A DNA stretch of 64,000 nt from Acidobacteriota bacterium (GTDB lineage: Bacteria; Acidobacteriota; Thermoanaerobaculia; Multivoradales; JBCCEF01): NCBI GenBank assembly GCA_039030395.1, contig JBCCEF010000022.1, positions 19,181 through 83,180 of the forward strand, in the 5' to 3' direction. Below the pieces are notes generated by a model, which saw only the letters and a program-made list of their open reading frames with translations, was not told the origin of the DNA and did not search any database. Shown piece after piece: positions 24,378 through 32,518 of this stretch; within the stretch, counting starts at the first letter, position 1; each line of letters starts with the position of its first letter. The translations under genes and the position numbers were made by a program.

Positions 24378-26753
24378 ATGAGTGAAACGCTCGACCAAAG
24401 GGTGACCCGCGCAGCCCGCTGGCTCATACGCTGGCGCTGGCCGGTCTTGGTGGTCACGGTCCTTGCCGTCGCCGCGGTAGCCAGCGGAGCGCGGCATCTC
24501 GGATTCGCCACCAGTTACCGCGTATTCTTCAGCGAAAGCAATCCGGAGCTGCTGGCCTTCGACGCCATGCACGAAATCTACAGCAAGAACGACAACATCC
24601 TCTTCGTGGTCACGCCGGAAGACGGCGAAGTGTTCACCCCGGCCACCCTGGCGGCGGTGGAGGAGATCACCGAGAAGGCCTGGCAGGTTCCGGCCTCATC
24701 GAGGGTCGATTCGATCACCAACTTCCAGCACACCTGGGCCGATGCCGACGACCTGATCGTCGAAGACCTGGTGACCGGGGCGGAAGATCTCACCGCGGAG
24801 CAACTGGCGCGGATCCGCTCGATCGCCCTGGAGCGGCCGGAACTGGTCGGCCGTTTGATCTCGCCGGATGGCGACGTCACCGGCGTCAGCGTCACGGTAC
24901 AGCTCAGCGGTGAGGATCCCAAGGAACTGATCCCGCCGGTTTCCTTCGCGCGGCAACTGGCGGCCGAAATCGAAGAGGCTCATCCGGGTATCGAGGTCCG
25001 GCTGTCCGGTGTGGTGATGCTCAACAACGCGTTCGTCGAAGCCGGCGAGGGAGATCTTTCGTCGGTGATTCCCCTGATGTACCTGGTGCTGATCGCCGTG
25101 ATGGTGCTGCTCCTGCGCTCCTTCTCGGGCACCTTCGCAACGGTGGTTCTGATCGGCATGTCGGCGGCCGTTGCGATGGGAGTGACCGGTTTCAGCGGCA
25201 CCCACCTGACTCCGGTGTCGGTCCAGTCGATCACCATGATCCTCACCCTCGCCATCGCCGACAGCATTCACGTTCTGGTCTCCATGTTCCAGGAGATGCG
25301 CGGCGGCACGGCAAAGCGGGAGGCTCTGGTGGAGGCCATACGGATCAATTTCCTGCCGGTGCTGTTGACCAGCGTCACCACCGCCATCGGATTCTTGAGC
25401 CTCAACTTCAGCGATTCGCCGCCGCTCCAGCATCTCGGCAACATCACCGCCGTGGGGGTGATCGCCGCCTTCGTCCTGTCGATGACCCTGCTGCCGGCGC
25501 TGATGGCGATCCTGCCGGTGCGGGTCAAAGTACGCGCGGCGCGCTCAAAGGCACCGTTCTTTGAACGTTTGGGTGACTTTGTGGTGGCCCGGCGCCACTG
25601 GATGCTGTGGGGCGCCGTGGCTCTGATCATCGCGACGGTTTCGTTCGTGCCGTCGAACGTCATCAGCGACCGCTTCATCCAGTACTTCGACGATTCGATC
25701 GAGTTCCGGCAGCACACGGACTACGCGGTACAGAACTTGACCGGCGTGTACCAACTCGACTTTTCCCTGGAGAGCGGTGAAACCGGCGGCATCAGCTCGC
25801 CCGAATACCTCGCCACCGTCGACCGCTTCACCGAGTGGTTCCGCGCCCAGCCGGACGTTCTCAACGTGTCGGCCCTGACGGACACCATGAAACGCCTCAA
25901 TATGAACATGCACGGCGACGACCCGGCCTACCTCCGGCTGCCGGAGAATCGAGAGCTGGCGGCGCAGTACCTTCTGCTCTACGAGATGTCGCTGCCCTTC
26001 GGTCTCGACCTCAACAACCAGATTAATGTCGACAAGAGTTCGACCCGCCTGTTGGCGACGGTGGGCGACATGCCGACGAACGAGTACCTGGCCCTCGCTG
26101 GGCGCGCCGAAGAGTGGCTCGCCAACAACGCGCCGCCGGAGATGATGGCGCGCGCCACCGGGCCGACCACCATGTTCGCCAACATCACCAAGCGCAACAT
26201 CGAGAGCATGATCTTCGGCACCTCGATCGCCTTTCTGCTGATTTCCCTGGTGCTGATGGTGACTCTGCGGAGCTGGAAGATCGGCCTGCTGAGCATCATC
26301 CCCAATGCCGTGCCGGCGGCCATGGCCTTCGGGGCTTGGGGCCTGCTGGTGGGCGAAGTGGGCTTCGCCGTGTCGGTAGTGGCGGCGATGACCTTGGGGG
26401 TGGTGGTGGATGACTCGATCCACTTCTTGACCAAATATTTGCGCGCCCGGCGCGAGAAGGAACTCGACGCCGCCGGGGCCGTGCGCTATGCCTTCCGCTC
26501 GGTGGGCCAGGCCTTGTGGGTCACTTCAGCGGTGCTCACCGCCGGCTTCCTGATCCTGGCGCAGTCGAGTTTCAAACAGAACTCGGACCTCGGCCTGCTC
26601 GCCGCAGTCACCATCGTCGTGGCCCTGGTGGCGGACTTCACTCTGCTGCCGGCGCTGTTGATGTGGATCGACGGCGACAAGGGCAAAGCGCGCAAAGGGG
26701 CGGCCGCGGAGTCCGCCCACCTCGACCCCGGAGTCGCCGAAGGCACCGCCTGA
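24378..26753 (+). CDS. MMPL/RND-family (HAE3-type) transporter
   Basis: 791 residues, about 12 membrane segments in two homologous halves: one near residue 20, five or six at 225-390, one near 415, and five at 610-760. Two large periplasmic loops lie at 45-220 and 440-605. Sterol-sensing-like stretches (T-L-A-I-A-D-S-I-H-V-L and T-L-G-V-V-V-D-D-S-I-H-F) with paired Asp are typical of hydrophobe/amphiphile RND exporters of the MMPL group, driven by the proton gradient. AGGAGAAGGA precedes the ATG. It heads an operon with a LolA-like periplasmic protein and an outer-membrane protein, suggesting export of a lipid or other hydrophobic compound across both membranes. Confidence 0.9.
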   Translation: MSETLDQRVTRAARWLIRWRWPVLVVTVLAVAAVASGARHLGFATSYRVFFSESNPELLAFDAMHEIYSKNDNILFVVTPEDGEVFTPATLAAVEEITEKAWQVPASSRVDSITNFQHTWADADDLIVEDLVTGAEDLTAEQLARIRSIALERPELVGRLISPDGDVTGVSVTVQLSGEDPKELIPPVSFARQLAAEIEEAHPGIEVRLSGVVMLNNAFVEAGEGDLSSVIPLMYLVLIAVMVLLLRSFSGTFATVVLIGMSAAVAMGVTGFSGTHLTPVSVQSITMILTLAIADSIHVLVSMFQEMRGGTAKREALVEAIRINFLPVLLTSVTTAIGFLSLNFSDSPPLQHLGNITAVGVIAAFVLSMTLLPALMAILPVRVKVRAARSKAPFFERLGDFVVARRHWMLWGAVALIIATVSFVPSNVISDRFIQYFDDSIEFRQHTDYAVQNLTGVYQLDFSLESGETGGISSPEYLATVDRFTEWFRAQPDVLNVSALTDTMKRLNMNMHGDDPAYLRLPENRELAAQYLLLYEMSLPFGLDLNNQINVDKSSTRLLATVGDMPTNEYLALAGRAEEWLANNAPPEMMARATGPTTMFANITKRNIESMIFGTSIAFLLISLVLMVTLRSWKIGLLSIIPNAVPAAMAFGAWGLLVGEVGFAVSVVAAMTLGVVVDDSIHFLTKYLRARREKELDAAGAVRYAFRSVGQALWVTSAVLTAGFLILAQSSFKQNSDLGLLAAVTIVVALVADFTLLPALLMWIDGDKGKARKGAAAESAHLDPGVAEGTA

Positions 26754-26809
26754 GGCCCGAGCCAACCTACTGAAACTAGAGATTTCCCAGAACACTAAGG
26801 AGTGATGTG

Positions 26810-27640
26810 ATGAAACCTGCAAACCCCATTCAGACTCTGGAGCGGACCCGCTCGTCCGTCATGACGGTCCTCCTGCTGGTCGCCGTCGCCGTGGTCGCGA
26901 CCCTCCCCTCCGCCGCCCAGACGCCGGAGGAGCGGGGCCTCGAAATCGCCCAGGAGGCGGATCGCCGAGACACCGGGTTCCACGACTCGACCGCCGAATT
27001 GGAGATGACCCTGCGCAACAAGAACGGCCAGGAGAGCAAACGGGAACTGCGTAACAAGACCCTTGAACAGGAAAACGACGGCGACAAAAGCCTGGTGATC
27101 TTCGACAAACCGGCGGACATCGACGGCACCGCCTTCCTCACCTTCAGCCACAAGACCGGCGACGACGACCAGTGGCTCTACCTACCGGCCCTGAAGCGGG
27201 TCAAGCGAATCGCATCGAGCAACAAATCCGGCCCCTTCGTGGGCAGTGAATTCGCCTACGAAGACATCTCCTCCCAGGAGGTCGAGGAATACACCTACCG
27301 CTACCTGCGCGACGAGACCCTCGACGGCCAACAGACCTTCGTCATCGAGCGCTACCCGGTCGATTCGAAGTCGGGCTACACCCGGCAGGTGGTGTGGATC
27401 GATCAGGCCGAGTACCGCACCTTAAAGATCGATTTCTACGACCGCAAGGACGCCCTGCTCAAGACCCTCACCTTCGGTGGTTACCAGCAGTATCTCGATC
27501 AATACTGGCGGCCCGAGACGATGGACATGGTCAACCACCAGACCGGCAAGAGCACCCGGCTGGTGTGGAGCAACTACCAGTTCCGCACCGGCCTCGAAGA
27601 CCATGACTTCGACCGTGCCAGCCTGGCGCGCACCCGGTAG
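26810..27640 (+). CDS. Outer membrane lipoprotein-sorting-like (LolA/LolB fold) periplasmic protein
   Basis: 276 residues from the ATG at 26810 (AAGGAG 7 bases upstream; a GTG at 26807 is adjacent). Signal peptide ending at P-S-A-A-Q-T. The mature part matches the COG2834-type lipoprotein-sorting domain: E-M-T-L-R-N-K-N-G-Q-E-S-K-R-E-L-R, L-V-I-F-D-K-P-A-D-I-D-G-T-A-F-L, D-D-D-Q-W-L-Y-L-P-A-L-K-R-V-K-R-I, F-V-G-S-E-F-A-Y-E-D-I, W-I-D-Q-A-E-Y-R-T-L-K-I-D-F-Y-D. Such proteins are regularly found beside MMPL pumps and may carry the pump's hydrophobic cargo across the periplasm. The gene lies 56 bases after the pump gene and one base before the outer-membrane protein gene. Confidence 0.88.
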   Translation: MKPANPIQTLERTRSSVMTVLLLVAVAVVATLPSAAQTPEERGLEIAQEADRRDTGFHDSTAELEMTLRNKNGQESKRELRNKTLEQENDGDKSLVIFDKPADIDGTAFLTFSHKTGDDDQWLYLPALKRVKRIASSNKSGPFVGSEFAYEDISSQEVEEYTYRYLRDETLDGQQTFVIERYPVDSKSGYTRQVVWIDQAEYRTLKIDFYDRKDALLKTLTFGGYQQYLDQYWRPETMDMVNHQTGKSTRLVWSNYQFRTGLEDHDFDRASLARTR

Positions 27641-27641
27641 G

Positions 27642-28874
27642 GTGGGCGTTCGCCGTCATCCGGCCCTCTTGGCGGCAGCGATCTGCTGGCTCGCTGCGCT
27701 CCCGGGATGGGCTCAAGAAGAGGCGCCTCGGGGAGAGTGGAGCGGCTTCGTCGCCGTCGAGGGACGCGCCTTCCTGAACGATCCCGTCTTCGGCCGCCAG
27801 GACGACGGGGTCCAGGGTTCGCTCGTTCTGGAGCCCGAGTACCAGCGCGACCTAGCGCGCGATGGCGAGCGCCTGACCTTCAAGCCCTTTCTGCGGCTGG
27901 ACACTCTGGACGACGACCGCAGCCACTTCGACATCCGCGAACTCACCTGGCAGAAGTCCGGTGGGCGCTGGCAACTCCTGGTGGGTATCGGCAAGGTGTT
28001 CTGGGGAGTCACCGAGTCGCAGCATCTGGTGGACATCGTCAACCAGACGGATCTGGTCGAGAACCCCGACGGCGAGGACAAACTCGGCCAGCCGATGGTG
28101 CAGTGGAGCCTGATCCGCTCCTGGGGCATCCTCGATCTGTTCGTCCTGCCGGGTTTTCGGGAACGAACCTTTCCGAGCCCGGAAGGACGCCTCTCCCCCG
28201 CCCTGCCGGTGTCCGATGAGGCCCTCTACGAATCCTCCGCCGAGGAGAGCCACGTCGACTTCGCGGCTCGCTGGTCGCACGCCATCGGCCCCCTCGATTT
28301 TGGCCTCTCGCATTTCACCGGCACCTCCCGCGAGCCGCGCTTCCTGCCCCGGCTGAGATCCGACGGCGATCCGGAACTGGTGCCGTTCTACGATCAGATC
28401 GACCAGACCGGCCTCGACCTGCAGGCCACCCTCGGAAGCTGGCTCCTGAAACTGGAGGCGATCCATCGCTCCGGCCAGGGCGAGGCCTTTGCCGCCGCCA
28501 CCGCCGGCTTCGAGTACACCCTGTACGGAGTCTTCGATACGGCGGCCGATGTCGGACCGGTTGTCGAGTATCTGTGGGACGAGCGCGGGCGCGAAGGTTC
28601 CCCCGGCGATGGCCTCTCACCCTTCCAGGACGACCTCTTCGCCGGCGCGCGGGTGGCCTTCAACGACGTGCAGAGCAGCGAGCTGCTGGCCGGGGCGATT
28701 CTCGATCTCGAATCCGACGCCGCCCTCTATTTGCTGGAGTTCAGCCGGCGCTTCGGCGCAAGCTGGACCGTTGACGCCGAAGTGCGCGTATTCGATGGCT
28801 TGCCGCTGGATGACCCGCTCGCCGGCTTCGCCGAGGACGACCATTTCCTGCTCCGCCTCGCCCGCCACTTCTGA
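27642..28874 (+). CDS. Probable outer-membrane beta-barrel protein of the efflux operon
   Basis: About 410 residues from a GTG at 27642, right after the previous stop (TAG 27638-27640). This start gives a clean signal peptide (G-V-R-R-H-P-A-L-L-A-A-A-I-C-W-L-A-A-L-P-G-W-A-Q); an ATG at 27603 would overlap the upstream gene. The mature part is made of alternating amphipathic strands with aromatic girdles (K-P-F-L-R-L-D, V-G-I-G-K-V-F-W-G, D-F-G-L-S-H-F-T-G) and ends in F-L-L-R-L-A-R-H-F, a terminal Phe typical of barrel proteins. Partners in similar operons include DUF1302-like porins. Inferred to pass or accept the exported compound at the outer membrane. Confidence 0.75.
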   Translation: MGVRRHPALLAAAICWLAALPGWAQEEAPRGEWSGFVAVEGRAFLNDPVFGRQDDGVQGSLVLEPEYQRDLARDGERLTFKPFLRLDTLDDDRSHFDIRELTWQKSGGRWQLLVGIGKVFWGVTESQHLVDIVNQTDLVENPDGEDKLGQPMVQWSLIRSWGILDLFVLPGFRERTFPSPEGRLSPALPVSDEALYESSAEESHVDFAARWSHAIGPLDFGLSHFTGTSREPRFLPRLRSDGDPELVPFYDQIDQTGLDLQATLGSWLLKLEAIHRSGQGEAFAAATAGFEYTLYGVFDTAADVGPVVEYLWDERGREGSPGDGLSPFQDDLFAGARVAFNDVQSSELLAGAILDLESDAALYLLEFSRRFGASWTVDAEVRVFDGLPLDDPLAGFAEDDHFLLRLARHF

Positions 28875-29009
28875 GGGAGCGAGCGCCACAAAACGGAGAC
28901 CGTTGCGTACGGGTCACTAGCGGCCGCCGAGGACGGCCTTGGTAGCCTGCTGTGGTTCTCATCGTCACCCACCACCACGGAGTTGCCTGAAATCTTCGGA
29001 GGATTCCCG

Positions 29010-29093
29010 ATGGCTCGATGGCTCGCCGCAACGCTCGTCCTTTGGATCTCCCTTCCCCTCCTCGCCTCGGATCGCGTTCCCGACGAGCAGTGA
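29010..29093 (+). pseudogene. Signal-peptide segment cut off from the serine hydrolase by in-frame TGA
   Basis: An ATG at 29010 with an ideal GGAGGA site (28998-29003) opens a 27-codon frame: M-A-R-W-L-A-A-T-L-V-L-W-I-S-L-P-L-L-A-S-D, a textbook signal peptide. It stops at TGA (29091-29093) and the same frame resumes at once with ATG (29094) of the serine hydrolase. In related hydrolases the junction often carries an aromatic residue, so TGG to TGA is the simplest explanation. The segment is annotated separately because the intact gene would run 29010-30827. Confidence 0.75.
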
Positions 29094-30827
29094 ATGCAGT
29101 ACGCGGATCCGGCCGAAGCCGGATTCGACACCGCCGAGCTGGCCGCCGCCAAGGCCGACTGGGAGAACCTATCGTCGTCCGCCTTCATGGTGATCGCCGA
29201 CGGCGCCGTGGTGACCGCCTGGGGTGCAACGGACCGCCGCTTCATGTGCCACTCGGTGCGCAAGAGCTTCCTGTCGGCGATCTTCGGCATCTACTGGGAT
29301 CGCGACGAGATGGAGTTGAACAAGACCCTCGCCGACGTCGGCATCGACGAGCAGGGCGAGGGCCTTCTCGAAAGCGAGGAGCAGGCGCGCATTCTCGACC
29401 TTCTGAAGGCCCGCTCAGGAGTCTTCCACCCGGCCGCCTACGCCGGCCGCACGGACTCCCGGCCGCGCGGCAGCGAAGGGCCGGGCCGCTACTTCGCCTA
29501 CAACAATTGGGATTTCAACACCCTCGCCACCATCCTCGAGAAGGAGACCGGAGATTCCGTCTTCGAGGCCTTCGACGAGCACTTCGCGCAGCCTCTACGG
29601 ATGGAGGACTGGCGCCCCAGCGACGGCTATTTCCACTACGAACTCGACAAGTCGAAGCACCCGGCCTACCCCTTCCGCCTGTCCGCCCGGGACGCCGCTC
29701 GCTTCGGCCTGCTGTTTGCCCGCGAGGGACGCTGGGGGGACGAGCGGATCCTTTCGCGCCAGTGGGTGCGGCGCAGCACCGCCCTCTACTCGAAGGACAA
29801 CGAGCAGTTCGGCTACGGCTTCATGTGGTGGGTGGCGCTGGAGCCGCGCTTCGCTGACCACGGATTCGTCGCCGCCCGCGGCGTTGGCCGTCAGATGATC
29901 GTGTCGCTGCCGGACCTCGACATGGTGATCGTCAACCGCGCCAACACCTATCGCGGCGAGGGCACCGAATACCAAGAACTCCTCAATTTGATGGAGAAGG
30001 TGATCAACGCCCGCACCGGCGAGGCCGTGGCGGCCCCGCGCCTCGTGCCCCTGGCGGACGTCACCCAGCCGCCGAGGACCGCCCCCGGCCACCGCATGCC
30101 GATGGCCGATTTGGCCGGCGAGTGGCCACATCCGCCGGCTCCGTTGGGACTACCGCAGCAAGCGACCCTGCGGATCATCGATCGCGGCGACTATCTGATC
30201 GTCGATGCTCCTTTCGCCGGCACCTTCCGCCACTATCCCCAGGAGGACGGCTGGTTCCTCGAGGAGGACAGCCTCGACCGCTACCTGCCGATCTACGACG
30301 ACGACGGCAAGCCGGCTGGCCTCGCCGATGCCGCCACCGTCGCCCAGGCGGCCATCGCGGCCCGGGCGCGCGGCGACCAGAAGGCCGCCCGCCGGCATCT
30401 CGCCAGGATTCCCGCAGGAGAAGGGACTCAGGCAAAGCGCACCTCAAGAGGTTCGCCGGACCTCTCCATCCGCATCGCCGACGCCCTGCTCGATCTCTTC
30501 GAGCGGCCGAAGCGGGCGGAAAAGAACCTCCAATCCCTCCTCGCCGAGGACGAGGTCCGGGCCAACCGAGTCGAAGGGCGCATCAACGTCATCGGCTACC
30601 AGTTCATGCGGGCCGACAAGTTGGCCGAAGCGCAGCAGGTGTTCGAGCTGAACACCCGCCTCTTCCCGCAGGCCTTCAACACCTGGGACAGCCTGGGCGA
30701 GGTCTACATGAATCAGGAGAAAAACGCCGCAGCCATCGAGTCCTACCAGCGCTCCCTGGAACTCAATCCAGAAAACCGCAACGCCGAGGCGATGATCGAA
30801 CGCATGGCTTCGGGCGGGGGCACCTGA
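29094..30827 (+). CDS. Serine hydrolase (class C beta-lactamase fold) with TPR tail, lacking its own signal peptide
   Basis: 577 residues from the ATG at 29094. Begins Q-Y-A-D-P-A-E-A-G-F, the usual start of the mature domain in this family. Active-site S-V-R-K (Ser54, Lys57), Tyr motif Y-N-N (in Y-F-A-Y-N-N-W-D-F-N), and G-R-Q-M-I-V-S-L-P-D-L-D-M-V-I-V near 275. The last 150 residues hold TPR-like repeats (N-T-W-D-S-L-G-E-V-Y, A-I-E-S-Y-Q-R-S-L-E-L-N-P-E-N). A signal-peptide frame lies directly upstream, in frame but ended by TGA. As read, the product would be cytosolic, made by reinitiation at TGA-ATG, or exported only by readthrough. The catalytic residues are intact. Confidence 0.8.
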   Translation: MQYADPAEAGFDTAELAAAKADWENLSSSAFMVIADGAVVTAWGATDRRFMCHSVRKSFLSAIFGIYWDRDEMELNKTLADVGIDEQGEGLLESEEQARILDLLKARSGVFHPAAYAGRTDSRPRGSEGPGRYFAYNNWDFNTLATILEKETGDSVFEAFDEHFAQPLRMEDWRPSDGYFHYELDKSKHPAYPFRLSARDAARFGLLFAREGRWGDERILSRQWVRRSTALYSKDNEQFGYGFMWWVALEPRFADHGFVAARGVGRQMIVSLPDLDMVIVNRANTYRGEGTEYQELLNLMEKVINARTGEAVAAPRLVPLADVTQPPRTAPGHRMPMADLAGEWPHPPAPLGLPQQATLRIIDRGDYLIVDAPFAGTFRHYPQEDGWFLEEDSLDRYLPIYDDDGKPAGLADAATVAQAAIAARARGDQKAARRHLARIPAGEGTQAKRTSRGSPDLSIRIADALLDLFERPKRAEKNLQSLLAEDEVRANRVEGRINVIGYQFMRADKLAEAQQVFELNTRLFPQAFNTWDSLGEVYMNQEKNAAAIESYQRSLELNPENRNAEAMIERMASGGGT

Positions 30828-30850
30828 GCGAGCGAGTATCGGTCCAACGC

Positions 30851-30906
30851 TTCCACGCTTCTTCCACGGTGATTCCACGGTCTTTCCACGGCGCCGGCTC
30901 TAGCCT
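30851..30906 (+). promoter_or_regulatory. Four TTCCACG repeats at 11-bp period: response-regulator box of mipA
   Basis: TTCCACG starts at 30851, 30862, 30873 and 30884, an exact 11-bp spacing, so all lie on one helix face. The last repeat ends 10 bases before a -10-like TAGCCT (30901-30906), the geometry of PhoB/OmpR-class activation in which the box replaces the -35. An OmpR-family regulator gene lies 0.9 kb downstream. The repeats are seen directly; the regulator is inferred. Confidence 0.75.
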
Positions 30907-30935
30907 CCAAGTCATAACGACCTGGAGATCTAGAG

Positions 30936-31769
30936 ATGAGAACCCGAATCGTCAGTTGCCTATGCTTCGTCAGCCTGTCACTGGTTGCGCCTCCCCTGCT
31001 GGCCCAACCGGAGCGCAATCCGCAGAGCCCGTGGTATCTGCAGGAACGGGATCGCTGGTGGGACGTCGAGATTTTTCTGGGCGTGGAGTCAGAACCCGAC
31101 TATGCCGGCTCCGACGACAGCGAGGTCGAGCCGGACGCGGATATCCGGGCCCTGTTTCGTGATCGCAAGGGGAACCGCTACATCCTGTCCCTGGGACAGG
31201 TGTCGGGGATCTTCGATCTTTCGCCACGCACCGCCCTCCAGATCACCCTCGAATACGAAGAGGGGCGCGACAGGGAGAATCCCGCTCTCGCCGAGTTCGA
31301 GGAGGTTCGCGACACCCTCGAAGGACAGATCTCGCTCTTCCGCCGCTTCGGCAACACCTACCTCGCCGGCGTGCTGCAACCGGACATCCTCGGCCGCGGC
31401 AAAGGACTGGTGACCTTCCTCGCCCTCGGCCACGACCGAGCGATCGGCGAGAAGGTGCTGTTGAGTCCCCGGATCGACGTGAGCTGGGGCGACAGCGAGC
31501 ACATGCGGACGGAGTTCGGAATCAGCGCCGCCGTGGCTGCCGCCTCCGGACTGGCACCCTACGAGCCCGGAGGCGGTCTCAAATCGGCCACCGCCGCGCT
31601 GGGCCTGCGCTATGATTTTTCGCGGCAAGGTTCTTCCCGGAAGTGGAGCCTGCTGGCGGACCTCGAAGTCGAGCACTACTTTTCCAAAGCCGCCGACAGC
31701 CCGCTGATTCGCGACGCAGGCTCCGACGTCACCTACGAGGCGGCCTTCGGTGTGCTCTTTCGCTTCTGA
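30936..31769 (+). CDS. MipA/OmpV-family outer-membrane protein
   Basis: 277 residues. Signal peptide ending L-V-A-P-P-L-L-A-Q. The mature sequence matches MipA/OmpV: V-E-I-F-L-G-V-E-S-E-P-D-Y-A-G-S-D-D at residues 44-60, alternating strands, and a final strand ending in F-G-V-L-F-R-F with the C-terminal Phe recognised by the BAM machinery. Family members scaffold peptidoglycan synthesis or respond to osmotic and antimicrobial stress. Preceded by a four-repeat regulator box and followed by a two-component system, so it is probably that system's main target. Confidence 0.88.
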   Translation: MRTRIVSCLCFVSLSLVAPPLLAQPERNPQSPWYLQERDRWWDVEIFLGVESEPDYAGSDDSEVEPDADIRALFRDRKGNRYILSLGQVSGIFDLSPRTALQITLEYEEGRDRENPALAEFEEVRDTLEGQISLFRRFGNTYLAGVLQPDILGRGKGLVTFLALGHDRAIGEKVLLSPRIDVSWGDSEHMRTEFGISAAVAAASGLAPYEPGGGLKSATAALGLRYDFSRQGSSRKWSLLADLEVEHYFSKAADSPLIRDAGSDVTYEAAFGVLFRF

Positions 31770-31825
31770 TGCCCTGACACCCGATTTAGATCCCACTCCG
31801 AGAGACCCATGATCGAGCCACCACG

Positions 31826-32518
31826 GTGATCGAGCGGCCTCGAGTACTGGTCATCGAGGACGACCCGGATGTCGCGTCGAATATCGCGGAGTACCTGGAG
31901 AGCCGTCATTTCGTGCTCGACTTCGCCTATGACGGCATCAGCGGCCTCCACCTGGCGGTCACCGGCTCGTTCGACGCGCTGGTGCTCGACCTCATGCTGC
32001 CGGGGATCGACGGCTTGACCCTCTGTCGCCGCCTGCGCTCCGACTCTACCTTCGAGGCGCCGCCGATCCTGATGCTGACGGCCCGCGATGCCCTCGACGA
32101 CAAGATCAAGGGCTTCGAAGCCGGAGCCGACGACTACCTGGTCAAGCCGTTCGCTCTGCCGGAACTCTTCCACCGCCTCCAGGCCCTGTTGCGTCGTGGC
32201 GTGGCGGGCGAGCCTCAGATCCTCAAGGTCCACGATCTGGAACTCGATTGGCCGAGCAGGACGGTGCGTCGGGCGGGACAGGTGCTGCAGCTCAATCGCA
32301 CCGAGTTGAAGATCCTCTCCATTCTGATGCGCGCCTCCCCCGCCTTGGTCCGCCGGCAGGATCTCGCCGATGCGCTCTGGCAGGACCAAGAAGTGAGTGA
32401 AGACCTCCTGCGCTCTCACATCTACCGCCTACGCCGCGCCATCGACCGCCCGTTCGCGGATCCGCTGCTCCACACCGTTCGCGGCCAGGGCTACCTCCTG
32501 CGTCCACCGGAGCGATGA
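31826..32518 (+). CDS. OmpR/PhoB-family response regulator
   Basis: 230 residues from a GTG at 31826. Receiver domain (residues 5-118) with acidic pocket E11-D12-D13, phospho-acceptor Asp55 (L-V-L-D-L-M-L-P-G), T/S in M-L-T-A-R and Lys in Y-L-V-K-P-F. C-terminal winged helix (135-228): L-N-R-T-E-L-K-I-L, R-S-H-I-Y-R-L-R-R-A-I-D, H-T-V-R-G-Q-G-Y. Overlaps the histidine kinase gene by four bases (ATGA). Likely binds the 11-bp-spaced TTCCACG array upstream of mipA. Confidence 0.95.
   Translation: MIERPRVLVIEDDPDVASNIAEYLESRHFVLDFAYDGISGLHLAVTGSFDALVLDLMLPGIDGLTLCRRLRSDSTFEAPPILMLTARDALDDKIKGFEAGADDYLVKPFALPELFHRLQALLRRGVAGEPQILKVHDLELDWPSRTVRRAGQVLQLNRTELKILSILMRASPALVRRQDLADALWQDQEVSEDLLRSHIYRLRRAIDRPFADPLLHTVRGQGYLLRPPER

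Noticed and set aside
29091-29093. TGA read as selenocysteine or tryptophan
   Set aside because: TGA ends many genes here, no SECIS-like hairpin was seen after it, and an ATG follows immediately.
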